Positions 44,682 through 59,000 of a DNA stretch of 64,000 bases are shown here, in pieces. The position numbers and the translations under genes are program-made. The stretch comes from Henricia sp. BOLD:AAB3569 (taxonomy: Eukaryota > Echinodermata > Asteroidea > Spinulosida > Echinasteridae). How positions within the stretch are numbered: position 1 is the stretch's first letter; each line of letters begins with the position of its first letter. Under the pieces are notes generated by a model. The model had not been told where the DNA came from, made no database searches, and worked only from the letters and a program-made list of their open reading frames with translations. Location: NCBI GenBank assembly GCA_037783545.1, contig JBBELK010000109.1, forward strand, positions 682,001 to 746,000. The letters run 5' to 3'.

Positions 44682-47600
44682 GCTGTTGTTGAGTGTTGGG
44701 CACACTTTAAAAATGTTGTACATACTGAACATTTTCAGATGAATTGTTCACGGCTCACCATGAGCCGTAAACTCAAAAGAACTCTTGAATTTGGAAGATC
44801 CGGGTATCGATCCTGGTACTTCTCGCATGCTAAGCGAGCGATCTACCACTTGAGCTAATCCCCCGCTGTTGTTGAGTGTTGGGCATACTTTAAAAATGTT
44901 GTACATACTCAACATTTTCAGATGAATTGTTCACGGCTCACCATGAGCCGTAAACTCAAAAGAACTCTTGAATTTGAAAGATCCGGGTATCGATCCCGGT
45001 ACTTCCCGCATGCAAAGCGAGCGCTCTACCACTTGAGTTAATTACCCGCTGTTGTTGAGTGTTGGGCACACTTTAAAAATGTTGTACATACTCAACATTT
45101 TCAGATGAATTGTTCACGGCTCACCATGAGCCGTAAACTCATAAGAACTCTTGAATTTGGAAGATCCGGGTATCGATCCCGGTACTTCTCGCATGCAAAA
45201 CGAGCGCTCTACCACTTGAGCTAATCCCCCGCTGTTGTTGAGTGTTGGGCACACTTTAAAAATGTTGTACATACTCAACATTTTCAGATGAATTGTTCAC
45301 GGCTCACCATGAGCCGTAAACTCAAAAGAACTCTTGAATTTGGAAGATCCGGGTATCGATCCCGGTACTTCACGCATGCTAAGCGAGCGCTCTACCACTT
45401 GAGCTAATCCCCCGCTGTTGTTGAGTGTTGGGCACACTTTAAAAATGTTGTACATACTGAACATTTTCAGATGAATTGTTCACGGCTCACCATGAGCCGT
45501 AAACTCAAAAGAACTCTTGAATTTGGAAGATCCGGGTATCGATCCTGGTACTTCTCGCATGCTAAGCGAGCGATCTACCACTTGAGCTAATCCCCCGCTG
45601 TTGTTGAGTGTTGGGCATACTTTAAAAATGTTGTACATACTCAACATTTTCAGATGAATTGTTCACGGCTCACCATGAGCCGTAAACTCAAAAGAACTCT
45701 TGAATTTGGAAGATCCGGGTATCGATCCCGGTACTTCTCGCATGCTAAGCGAGCGCTCTACCACTTGAGCTAATCCCCCGCTGTTGTTGAGTGTAGGGAA
45801 CATTTTAAAAATGTTGTACATACTCAACATTTTCAGATGCATTGTTCACGGCTCACCATGACCCGTAAACTCAAAAGAACTCTTGAATTTGGAAGATCCG
45901 GGTATCGATCCCGGTACTTCTCGCATGCTAAGCGAGCGCTCTACCACTTGAGCTAATCCCCCGCTGTTGTTGAGTGTTGGGCACACTTTAAAAATGTTGT
46001 ACATACTGAACATTTTCAGATGCATTGTTCACGGCTCACCATGAGCCGTAAACTCAAAAGAACTCTTGAAATTGGAAGATCCGGGTATTGATCCCGGTAC
46101 TTCTCGCATGCTAAGCGAGCGCTCTACCACTTGAGCTAATCCCCCGCTGTTGTTGAGTGTTGGGCACACTTTAAAAATGTTGTACATACTCAACATTTTC
46201 AGATGCATTGTTCACGGCTCACCATGAGCCGTAAACTCAGAAGAACTCTTGAATTTGGAAGATCCCGGTATCGATCCCGGTATCTCTCGCATGCAAAGCG
46301 AGCGCTCTACCACTTGAGCTAATCCCCCGCTGTTGTTGAGTGTTGGGCACACTTTAAAAATGTTGTACATACTGAACATTTTCAGATGAATTGTTCACGG
46401 CTCACCATGAGCCGTAAACTCAAAAGAACTCTTAAATTTGGAAGATCCGGGTACTTCTCGCATGCAAAGCGAGCGGTCTACCACTTGAGCTAATCCCAGG
46501 CTGTTGTTGAGTGTTGGGCACACTTTAAAAATGTTGTACATACTGAACATTTTCAGATGAATTGTTCACGGCTCACCATGAGCCGTAAACTCAAAAGAAC
46601 TCTTGAATTTGGAAGATCCGGGTATCGATCCTGGTACTTCTCGCATGCTAAGCGAGCGATCTACCACTTGAGCTAATCCCCCGCTGTTGTTGAGTGTTGG
46701 GCATACTTTAAAAATGTTGTACATACTCAACATTTTCAGATGAATTGTTCACGGCTCACCATGAGCCGTAAACTCAAAAGAACTCTTGAATTTGAAAGAT
46801 CCGGGTATCGATCCCGGTACTTCCCGCATGCAAAGCGAGCGCTCTACCACTTGAGTTAATTACCCGCTGTTGTTGAGTGTTGGGCACACTTTAAAAATGT
46901 TGTACATACTCAACATTTTCAGATGAATTGTTCACGGCTCACCATGAGCCGTAAACTCATAAGAACTCTTGAATTTGGAAGATCCGGGTATCGATCCCGG
47001 TACTTCTCGCATGCAAAACGAGCGCTCTACCACTTGAGCTAATCCCCCGCTGTTGTTGAGTGTTGGGCACACTTTAAAAATGTTGTACATACTCAACATT
47101 TTCAGATGAATTGTTCACGGCTCACCATGAGCCGTAAACTCAAAAGAACTCTTGAATTTGGAAGATCCGGGTATCGATCCCGGTACTTCACGCATGCTAA
47201 GCGAGCGCTCTACCACTTGAGCTAATCCCCCGCTGTTGTTGAGTGTTGGGCACACTTTAAAAATGTTGTACATACTGAACATTTTCAGATGAATTGTTCA
47301 CGGCTCACCATGAGCCGTAAACTCAAAAGAACTCTTGAATTTGGAAGATCCGGGTATCGATCCTGGTACTTCTCGCATGCTAAGCGAGCGATCTACCACT
47401 TGAGCTAATCCCCCGCTGTTGTTGAGTGTTGGGCATACTTTAAAAATGTTGTACATACTCAACATTTTCAGATGAATTGTTCACGGCTCACCATGAGCCG
47501 TAAACTCAAAAGAACTCTTGAATTTGAAAGATCCGGGTATCGATCCCGGTACTTCCCGCATGCAAAGCGAGCGCTCTACCACTTGAGTTAATTACCCGCT

Positions 47601-49718
47601 GTTGTTGAGTGTTGGGCACACTTTAAAAATGTTGTACATACTCAACATTTTCAGATGAATTGTTCACGTCTCACCATCAGCCGTAAACTCAAAAGAACTC
47701 TTGAATTTGGAAGATCCGGGTATCGATCCCGGTACTTCTCGCATGCTAAGCGAGCGCTCTACCACTTGAGCTAATCCCCCGCTGTTGTTGAGTGTTGGGC
47801 ACACTTTAAAAATGTTGTACATACTGAACATTTTCAGATGAATTGTTCACGGCTCACCATGAGCCGTAAACTCATAAGAACTCTTGAATTTGGAAGATCC
47901 GGGTATCGATCCCGGTACTTCTCGCATGCAAAACGAGCGCTCTACCACTTGAGCTAATCCCCCGCTGTTGTTGAGTGTTGGGCACACTTTAAAAATGTTG
48001 TACATACTCAACATTTTCAGATGAATTGTTCACGGCTCACCATGAGCCGTCAACTCAAAAGCACTCTTGAATTTGAAAGATCCGGGTATCGATCCCGGTA
48101 CTTCTCGCATGCAAAGCGAGCGCTCTACCACTTGAGCTAATCCCCCGCTGTTGTTGAGTGTAGGGAACACTTTAAAAATGTTGTACATACTCAACATTTT
48201 CAGATGCATTGTTCACGGCTCACCATGACCCGTAAACTCAAAAGAACTCTTGAATTTGGAAGATCCGGGTATCGATCCCGGTACTTCTCGCATGCTAAGC
48301 GAGCGCCTCACCACTTGAGCTAATCCCCGCTGTTGTTGACTGTTGGGCACACTTTAAAAATGTTGTACACACTGAACATTTTCAGATGAATTGTTCACGG
48401 CTCACCATGAGCCGTAAACTCAAAAGAACTCTTGAATTTGGAAGATCCGGGTATCGATCCCGGTACTTCTCGCATGCTAAGCGAGCGCTCTACCACTTGA
48501 GCTAATCCCCCGCTGTTGTTGAGTGTAGGGAACACTTTAAAAATGTTGTACATACTCAACATTTTCAGATGCATTGTTCACGGCTCACCATGACCCGTAA
48601 ACTCAAAAGAACTCTTGAATTTGGAAGATCCGGGTATCGATCCCGGTACTTCTCGCATGCTAAGCGAGCGCTCTACCACTTGAGCTAATCCCCGCTGTTG
48701 TTGACTGTTGGGCACACTTTAAAAATGTTGTACATACTCAACATTTTCAGACGCATTGTTCACGGCTCACCATGAGCCGTAAACTCAAAAGAACTCTTGA
48801 ATTTGGAAGATCCGGGTATCGATCCCGGTACTTCTCGCATGCAAAGCGAGCGCTCTACCACTTGATTTAATCCCCCGCTGTTGTTGAGTGTTTGGCACAC
48901 TTTAACAATGTTGTACACACTGAACATTTTCAGATGAATTGTTCACGACTCACCATGAGCCGTAAACTCAAAAGAACTCTTGAATTTGGAAGATCCGGGT
49001 ATCGATCCCGGTACTTCTCGCATGCTAAGCGAGCGCTCTACCACTTGAGCTAATCCCCCGCTGTTGTTGACTGTTGGGCACACTTTAAAAATGTTGTACA
49101 TACTCAACATTTTCAGATGCATTGTTCACGGCTCACCATGAGCCGTAAACTCAAAAGAACTCTTGAATTTGGAAGATCCGGGTATTGATCCCGGTACTTC
49201 TCGCATGCTAAGCGAGCGCTCTATCACTTGAGCTAATCCCCCGCTGTTGTTGAGTGTTGGGCACACTTTAAAAATGTTGTACATACTCAACATTTTCAGA
49301 TGCATTGTTCACGTCTCACCATCAGCCGTAAACTCAAAAGAACTCTTGAATTTGGAAGATCCGGGTATCGATCCCGGTACTTCTCGCATGCTAAGCGAGC
49401 GCTCTACCACTTGAGCTAATCCCCCGCTGTTGTTGAGTGTTGGGCACACTTTAAAAATGTTGTACATACTGAACATTTTCAGATGAATTGTTCACGGCTC
49501 ACCATGAGCCGTAAACTCAAAATAACTCTTGAATTTGGAAGATCCGGGTATCGATCCCGGTACTTCTCGCATGCTAAGCGAGCGCTCTACCACTTGAGCT
49601 AATCCCCCGCTGTTGTTGAGCGTTGGGCACACTTTAAAAATGTTGTACATACTGAACATTTTCAGATGAATTGTTCACGGCTCACCATGAGCCGTAAACT
49701 CAAAAGAACTCTTGAATT

Positions 49719-49791
49719 TGGAAGATCCGGGTATCGATCCTGGTACTTCTCGCATGCTAAGCGGGCGATCTACCACTTGAGCTAATCCCCC
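49719..49791 (-). pseudogene. tRNA-Ala(AGC)-like with mismatches in three stems
   Basis: CCTGGTAC gives an A-C mismatch in the T stem, GCGGGCG gives a C-A mismatch in the anticodon stem and GATC breaks the D stem. This combination is very abundant in segment 4 (for example 50268, 55195, 55744, 57212, 57761, 59224, 60869, 61418, 62882, 63431), where it alternates with better copies. Confidence 0.75.
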
Positions 49792-49901
49792 GCTGTTGTT
49801 GAGTGTTGGGCACACTTTAAAAATGTTGTACATACTCAACATTTTCAGATGCATTGTTCACGGCTCACCATGAGCCGTAAACTCAAAAGAACTCTTAAAT
49901 T

Positions 49902-49974
49902 TGGAAGATCCGGGTATCGATCCCGGTACTTCTCGCATGCAAAGCGAGCGGTCTACCACTTGAGCTAATCCCAG
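49902..49974 (-). pseudogene. tRNA-Ala(TGC)-like with broken acceptor (CTGGGAT)
   Basis: Plus-strand AATCCCAGG replaces AATCCCCC, so bases 1 and 2 (C, T) cannot pair with C72 and C71. The D stem is GCTC facing GACC. Its trailer is TTAAATTTGG rather than TTGAATTTGG. The class repeats at 50451, 55378, 55927, 57395, 57944, 61052, 61601, 63065 and 63614. Confidence 0.75.
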
Positions 49975-52900
49975 GCTGTTGTTGAGTGTTGGGCACACTT
50001 TAAAAATGTTGTACATACTGAACATTTTCAGATGAATTGTTCACGGCTCACCATGAGCCGTAAACTCAAAATTACTCTTGAATTTGGAAGATCCGGGTAT
50101 CGATCCCGGTACTTCTCGCATGCTAAGCGAGCGCTCTACCACTTGAGCTAATCCCCCGCTGTTGTTGAGCGTTGGGCACACTTTAAAAATGTTGTACATA
50201 CTGAACATTTTCAGATGAATTGTTCACGGCTCACCATGAGCCGTAAACTCAAAAGAACTCTTGAATTTGGAAGATCCGGGTATCGATCCTGGTACTTCTC
50301 GCATGCTAAGCGGGCGATCTACCACTTGAGCTAATCCCCCGCTGTTGTTGAGTGTTGGGCACACTTTAAAAATGTTGTACATACTCAACATTTTCAGATG
50401 CATTGTTCACGGCTCACCATGAGCCGTAAACTCAAAAGAACTCTTAAATTTGGAAGATCCGGGTATCGATCCCGGTACTTCTCGCATGCAAAGCGAGCGG
50501 TCTACCACTTGAGCTAATCCCAGGCTGTTGTTGAGTGTTGGGCACACTTTAAAAATGTTGTACATACTGAACATTTTCAGATGAATTGTTCACGGCTCAC
50601 CATGAGCCGTAAACTCAAAAGAACTCTTGAATTTGGAAGATCCGGGTATCGATCCCGGTACTTCTCGCATGCTAAGCGAGCGCTCTACCACTTGATCTAA
50701 TCCCCCGCTGTTGTTGAGTGTTTGGCACACTTTAACAATGTTGTACACACTGAACATTTTCAGATGAATTGTTCACGACTCACCATGAGCCGTAAACTCA
50801 AAAGAACTCTTGAATTTGGAAGATCCGGGTATCGATCCCGGTACTTCTCGCATGCTAAGCGAGCGCTCTACCACTTGAGCTAATCCCCCGCTGTTGTTGA
50901 CTGTTGGGCACACTTTAAAAATGTTGTACATACTCAACATTTTCAGATGAATTGTTCACGGCTCACCATGAGCCGTAAACTCAAAAGAACTCTTGAATTT
51001 GGAAGATCCGGGTATCGATCCCGGTACTTCTCGCATGCTAAGCGAGCGCTCTACCACTTGATCTAATCCCCCGCTGTTGTTGAGTGTTTGGCACACTTTA
51101 ACAATGTTGTACACACTGAACATTTTCAGATGAATTGTTCACGACTCACCATGAGCCGTAAACTCAAAAGAACTCTTGAATTTGGAAGATCCGGGTATCG
51201 ATCCCGGTACTTCTCGCATGCTAAGCGAGCGCTCTACCACTTGAGCTAATCCCCCGCTGTTGTTGAGTGTTGGGCACACTTTAAAAATGTTGTACATACT
51301 GAACATTTTCAGATGAATTGTTCACGGCTCACCATGAGCCGTAAACTCAAAAGAACTCTTAAATTTGGAAGATCCGGGTACTTCTCGCATGCAAAGCGAG
51401 CGGTCTACCACTTGAGCTAATCCCAGGCTGTTGTTGAGTGTTGGGCACACTTTAAAAATGTTGTACATACTGAACATTTTCAGATGAATTGTTCACGGCT
51501 CACCATGAGCCGTAAACTCAAAAGAACTCTTGAATTTGGAAGATCCGGGTATCGATCCTGGTACTTCTCGCATGCTAAGCGAGCGATCTACCACTTGAGC
51601 TAATCCCCCGCTGTTGTTGAGTGTTGGGCATACTTTAAAAATGTTGTACATACTCAACATTTTCAGATGAATTGTTCACGGCTCACCATGAGCCGTAAAC
51701 TCAAAAGAACTCTTGAATTTGAAAGATCCGGGTATCGATCCCGGTACTTCCCGCATGCAAAGCGAGCGCTCTACCACTTGAGTTAATTACCCGCTGTTGT
51801 TGAGTGTTGGGCACACTTTAAAAATGTTGTACATACTCAACATTTTCAGATGAATTGTTCACGTCTCACCATCAGCCGTAAACTCAAAAGAACTCTTGAA
51901 TTTGGAAGATCCGGGTATCGATCCCGGTACTTCTCGCATGCTAAGCGAGCGCTCTACCACTTGAGCTAATCCCCCGCTGTTGTTGAGTGTTGGGCACACT
52001 TTAAAAATGTTGTACATACTGAACATTTTCAGATGAATTGTTCACGGCTCACCATGAGCCGTAAACTCATAAGAACTCTTGAATTTGGAAGATCCGGGTA
52101 TCGATCCCGGTACTTCTCGCATGCAAAACGAGCGCTCTACCACTTGAGCTAATCCCCCGCTGTTGTTGAGTGTTGGGCACACTTTAAAAATGTTGTACAT
52201 ACTCAACATTTTCAGATGAATTGTTCACGGCTCACCATGAGCCGTAAACTCAAAAGAACTCTTGAATTTGGAAGATCCGGGTATCGATCCCGGTACTTCA
52301 CGCATGCTAAGCGAGCGCTCTACCACTTGAGCTAATCCCCCGCTGTTGTTGACTGTTGGGCACACTTTAAAAATGTTGTACATACTCAACATTTTCAGAT
52401 GCATTGTTCACGGCTCACCATGAGCCGTAAACTCAAAAGAACTCTTGAATTTGGAAGATCCGGGTATCGATCCCGGTACTTCTCGCATGCTAAGCGAGCG
52501 CTCTACCACTTGAGCTAATCCCCCGCTGTTGTTGAGTGTTGGGCACACTTTAAAAATGTTGTACATACTGAACATTTTCAGATGAATTGTTCACGGCTCA
52601 CCATGAGCCGTAAACTCAAAAGAACTCTTGAATTTGGAAGATCCGGGTATCGATCCTGGTACTTCTCGCATGCTAAGCGAGCGATCTACCACTTGAGCTA
52701 ATCCCCCGCTGTTGTTGAGTGTTGGGCATACTTTAAAAATGTTGTACATACTCAACATTTTCAGATGAATTGTTCACGGCTCACCATGAGCCGTAAACTC
52801 AAAAGAACTCTTGAATTTGAAAGATCCGGGTATCGATCCCGGTACTTCCCGCATGCAAAGCGAGCGCTCTACCACTTGAGTTAATTACCCGCTGTTGTTG

Positions 52901-55900
52901 AGTGTTGGGCACACTTTAAAAATGTTGTACATACTCAACATTTTCAGATGAATTGTTCACGTCTCACCATCAGCCGTAAACTCAAAAGAACTCTTGAATT
53001 TGGAAGATCCGGGTATCGATCCCGGTACTTCTCGCATGCTAAGCGAGCGCTCTACCACTTGAGCTAATCCCCCGCTGTTGTTGAGTGTTGGGCACACTTT
53101 AAAAATGTTGTACATACTGAACATTTTCAGATGAATTGTTCACGGCTCACCATGAGCCGTAAACTCATAAGAACTCTTGAATTTGGAAGATCCGGGTATC
53201 GATCCCGGTACTTCTCGCATGCAAAACGAGCGCTCTACCACTTGAGCTAATCCCCCGCTGTTGTTGAGTGTTGGGCACACTTTAAAAATGTTGTACATAC
53301 TCAACATTTTCAGATGAATTGTTCACGGCTCACCATGAGCCGTCAACTCAAAAGCACTCTTGAATTTGAAAGATCCGGGTATCGATCCCGGTACTTCTCG
53401 CATGCAAAGCGAGCGCTCTACCACTTGAGTTAATTACCCGCTGTTGTTGAGTGTTGGGCACACTTTAAAAATGTTGTACATACTCAACATTTTCAGATGA
53501 ATTGTTCACGTCTCACCATCAGCCGTAAACTCAAAAGAACTCTTGAATTTGGAAGATCCGGGTATCGATCCCGGTACTTCTCGCATGCTAAGCGAGCGCT
53601 CCACCACTTGAGCTAATCCCCCGCTGTTGTTGAGTGTAGGGAACACTTTAAAAATGTTGTACATACTCAACATTTTCAGATGCATTGTTCACGGCTCACC
53701 ATGACCCGTAAACTCAAAAGAACTCTTGAATTTGGAAGATCCGGGTATCGATCCCGGTACTTCTCGCATGCTAAGCGAGCGCCTCACCACTTGAGCTAAT
53801 CCCCGCTGTTGTTGACTGTTGGGCACACTTTAAAAATGTTGTACACACTGAACATTTTCAGATGAATTGTTCACGGCTCACCATGAGCCGTAAACTCAAA
53901 AGAACTCTTGAATTTGGAAGATCCGGGTATCGATCCCGGTACTTCTCGCATGCTAAGCGAGCGCTCTACCACTTGAGCTAATCCCCCGCTGTTGTTGAGT
54001 GTAGGGAACACTTTAAAAATGTTGTACATACTCAACATTTTCAGATGCATTGTTCACGGCTCACCATGACCCGTAAACTCAAAAGAACTCTTGAATTTGG
54101 AAGATCCGGGTATCGATCCCGGTACTTCTCGCATGCTAAGCGAGCGCTCTACCACTTGAGCTAATCCCCGCTGTTGTTGACTGTTGGGCACACTTTAAAA
54201 ATGTTGTACATACTCAACATTTTCAGACGCATTGTTCACGGCTCACCATGAGCCGTAAACTCAAAAGAACTCTTGAATTTGGAAGATCCGGGTATCGATC
54301 CCGGTACTTCTCGCATGCAAAGCGAGCGCTCTACCACTTGATTTAATCCCCCGCTGTTGTTGAGTGTTTGGCACACTTTAACAATGTTGTACACACTGAA
54401 CATTTTCAGATGAATTGTTCACGACTCACCATGAGCCGTAAACTCAAAAGAACTCTTGAATTTGGAAGATCCGGGTATTGATCCCGGTACTTCTCGCATG
54501 CTAAGCGAGCGCTCTATCACTTGAGCTAATCCCCCGCTGTTGTTGAGTGTTGGGCACACTTTAAAAATGTTGTACATACTCAACATTTTCAGATGCATTG
54601 TTCACGGCTCACCATGAGCCGTAAACTCAAAAGAACTCTTAAATTTGGAAGATCCGGGTATCGATCCCGGTATCTCTCGCATGCAAAGCGAGCGCTCTAC
54701 CACTTGAGCTAATCCCACGCTGTTGTTGAGTGTTGGGCACACTTTAAAAATGTTGTACATACTGAACATTTTCAGATGAATTGTTCACGTCTCACCATCA
54801 GCCGTAAACTCAAAAGAACTCTTGAATTTGGAAGATCCGGGTATCGATCCCGGTACTTCTCGCATGCTAAGCGAGCGCTCTACCACTTGAGCTAATCCCC
54901 CGCTGTTGTTGAGTGTTGGGCACACTTTAAAAATGTTGTACATACTGAACATTTTCAGATGAATTGTTCACGGCTCACCATGAGCCGTAAACTCAAAATA
55001 ACTCTTGAATTTGGAAGATCCGGGTATCGATCCCGGTACTTCTCGCATGCTAAGCGAGCGCTCTACCACTTGAGCTAATCCCCCGCTGTTGTTGAGCGTT
55101 GGGCACACTTTAAAAATGTTGTACATACTGAACATTTTCAGATGAATTGTTCACGGCTCACCATGAGCCGTAAACTCAAAAGAACTCTTGAATTTGGAAG
55201 ATCCGGGTATCGATCCTGGTACTTCTCGCATGCTAAGCGGGCGATCTACCACTTGAGCTAATCCCCCGCTGTTGTTGAGTGTTGGGCACACTTTAAAAAT
55301 GTTGTACATACTCAACATTTTCAGATGCATTGTTCACGGCTCACCATGAGCCGTAAACTCAAAAGAACTCTTAAATTTGGAAGATCCGGGTATCGATCCC
55401 GGTACTTCTCGCATGCAATGCGAGCGGTCTACCACTTGAGCTAATCCCAGGCTGTTGTTGAGTGTTGGGCACACTTTAAAAATGTTGTACATACTGAACA
55501 TTTTCAGATGAATTGTTCACGGCTCACCATGAGCCGTAAACTCAAAATAACTCTTGAATTTGGAAGATCCGGGTATCGATCCCGGTACTTCTCGCATGCT
55601 AAGCGAGCGCTCTACCACTTGAGCTAATCCCCCGCTGTTGTTGAGCGTTGGGCACACTTTAAAAATGTTGTACATACTGAACATTTTCAGATGAATTGTT
55701 CACGGCTCACCATGAGCCGTAAACTCAAAAGAACTCTTGAATTTGGAAGATCCGGGTATCGATCCTGGTACTTCTCGCATGCTAAGCGGGCGATCTACCA
55801 CTTGAGCTAATCCCCCGCTGTTGTTGAGTGTTGGGCACACTTTAAAAATGTTGTACATACTCAACATTTTCAGATGCATTGTTCACGGCTCACCATGAGC

Positions 55901-55926
55901 CGTAAACTCAAAAGAACTCTTAAATT

Positions 55927-56003
55927 TGGAAGATCCGGGTATCGATCCCGGTACTTCTCGCATGCAAAGCGAGCGGTCTAGCTACCACTTGAGCTAATCC
56001 CAG
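55927..56003 (-). pseudogene. tRNA-Ala-like copy with a 4-bp insertion
   Basis: GGTCTAGCTACC replaces GGTCTACC, adding four bases within the D arm of a CTGGGAT-class copy. It is the only unit of 187 bp found, useful as a marker of this position. Confidence 0.75.
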
Positions 56004-59000
56004 GCTGTTGTTGAGTGTTGGGCACACTTTAAAAATGTTGTACATACTGAACATTTTCAGATGAATTGTTCACGGCTCACCATGAGCCGTAAACTCAAAA
56101 GAACTCTTGAATTTGGAAGATCCGGGTATCGATCCCGGTACTTCTCGCATGCTAAGCGAGCGCTCTACCACTTGATCTAATCCCCCGCTGTTGTTGAGTG
56201 TTTGGCACACTTTAACAATGTTGTACACACTGAACATTTTCAGATGAATTGTTCACGACTCACCATGAGCCGTAAACTCAAAAGAACTCTTGAATTTGGA
56301 AGATCCGGGTATCGATCCCGGTACTTCTCGCATGCTAAGCGAGCGCTCTACCACTTGAGCTAATCCCCCGCTGTTGTTGACTGTTGGGCACACTTTAAAA
56401 ATGTTGTACATACTCAACATTTTCAGATGCATTGTTCACGGCTCACCATGAGCCGTAAACTCAAAAGAACTCTTGAATTTGGAAGATCCGTGTATTGATC
56501 CCGGTACTTCTCGCATGCTAAGCGAGCGCTCTACCACTTGAGCTAATCCCCCGCTGTTGTTGAGTGTTGGGCACACTTTAAAAATGTTGTACATACTCAA
56601 CATTTTCAGATGCATTGTTCACGGCTCACCATGAGCCGTAAACTCAGAAGAACTGTTGAATTTGGAAGATCCGGGTATCGATCCCGGTATCTCTCGCATG
56701 CAAAGCGAGCGCTCTACCACTTGAGCTAATCCCACGCTGTTGTTGAGTGTTGGGCACACTTTAAAAATGTTGTACATACTGAACATTTTCAGATGAATTG
56801 TTCACGTCTCACCATCAGCCGTAAACTCAAAAGAACTCTTGAATTTGGAAGATCCGGGTATCGATCCCGGTACTTCTCGCATGCTAAGCGAGCGCTCTAC
56901 CACTTGAGCTAATCCCCCGCTGTTGTTGAGTGTTGGGCACACTTTAAAAATGTTGTACATACTGAACATTTTCAGATGAATTGTTCACGGCTCACCATGA
57001 GCCGTAAACTCAAAATAACTCTTGAATTTGGAAGATCCGGGTATCGATCCCGGTACTTCTCGCATGCTAAGCGAGCGCTCTACCACTTGAGCTAATCCCC
57101 CGCTGTTGTTGAGCGTTGGGCACACTTTAAAAATGTTGTACATACTGAACATTTTCAGATGAATTGTTCACGGCTCACCATGAGCCGTAAACTCAAAAGA
57201 ACTCTTGAATTTGGAAGATCCGGGTATCGATCCTGGTACTTCTCGCATGCTAAGCGGGCGATCTACCACTTGAGCTAATCCCCCGCTGTTGTTGAATGTT
57301 GGGCACACTTTAAAAATGTTGTACATACTCAACATTTTCAGATGCATTGTTCACGGCTCACCATGAGCCGTAAACTCAAAAGAACTCTTAAATTTGGAAG
57401 ATCCGGGTATCGATCCCGGTACTTCTCGCATGCAAAGCGAGCGGTCTACCACTTGAGCTAATCCCAGGCTGTTGTTGAGTGTTGGGCACACTTTAAAAAT
57501 GTTGTACATACTGAACATTTTCAGATGAATTGTTCACGGCTCACCATGAGCCGTAAACTCAAAATAACTCTTGAATTTGGAAGATCCGGGTATCGATCCC
57601 GGTACTTCTCGCATGCTAAGCGAGCGCTCTACCACTTGAGCTAATCCCCCGCTGTTGTTGAGCGTTGGGCACACTTTAAAAATGTTGTACATACTGAACA
57701 TTTTCAGATGAATTGTTCACGGCTCACCATGAGCCGTAAACTCAAAAGAACTCTTGAATTTGGAAGATCCGGGTATCGATCCTGGTACTTCTCGCATGCT
57801 AAGCGGGCGATCTACCACTTGAGCTAATCCCCCGCTGTTGTTGAGTGTTGGGCACACTTTAAAAATGTTGTACATACTCAACATTTTCAGATGCATTGTT
57901 CACGGCTCACCATGAGCCGTAAACTCAAAAGAACTCTTAAATTTGGAAGATCCGGGTATCGATCCCGGTACTTCTCGCATGCAAAGCGAGCGGTCTACCA
58001 CTTGAGCTAATCCCAGGCTGTTGTTGAGTGTTGGGCACACTTTAAAAATGTTGTACATACTGAACATTTTCAGATGAATTGTTCACGGCTCACCATGAGC
58101 CGTAAACTCAAAAGAACTCTTGAATTTGGAAGATCCGGGTATCGATCCCGGTACTTCTCGCATGCTAAGCGAGCGCTCTACCACTTGATCTAATCCCCCG
58201 CTGTTGTTGAGTGTTTGGCACACTTTAACAATGTTGTACACACTGAACATTTTCAGATGAATTGTTCACGACTCACCATGAGCCGTAAACTCAAAAGAAC
58301 TCTTGAATTTGGAAGATCCGGGTATCGATCCCGGTACTTCTCGCATGCTAAGCGAGCGCTCTACCACTTGAGCTAATCCCCCGCTGTTGTTGACTGTTGG
58401 GCACACTTTAAAAATGTTGTACATACTCAACATTTTCAGATGCATTGTTCACGGCTCACCATGAGCCGTAAACTCAAAAGAACTCTTGAATTTGGAAGAT
58501 CCGTGTATTGATCCCGGTACTTCTCGCATGCTAAGCGAGCGCTCTACCACTTGAGCTAATCCCCCGCTGTTGTTGAGTGTTGGGCACACTTTAAAAATGT
58601 TGTACATACTCAACATTTTCAGATGCATTGTTCACGGCTCACCATGAGCCGTAAACTCAGAAGAACTGTTGAATTTGGAAGATCCGGGTATCGATCCCGG
58701 TATCTCTCGCATGCAAAGCGAGCGCTCTACCACTTGAGCTAATCCCACGCTGTTGTTGAGTGTTGGGCACACTTTAAAAATGTTGTACATACTGAACATT
58801 TTCAGATGAATTGTTCACGTCTCACCATCAGCCGTAAACTCAAAAGAACTCTTGAATTTGGAAGATCCGGGTATCGATCCCGGTACTTATCGCATGCTAA
58901 GCGAGCGCTCTACCACTTGAGCTAATCCCCGCTGTTGTTGAGTGTTGGGCACACTTTAAAAATGTTGTACATACTGAACATTTTCAGATGAATTGTTCAC

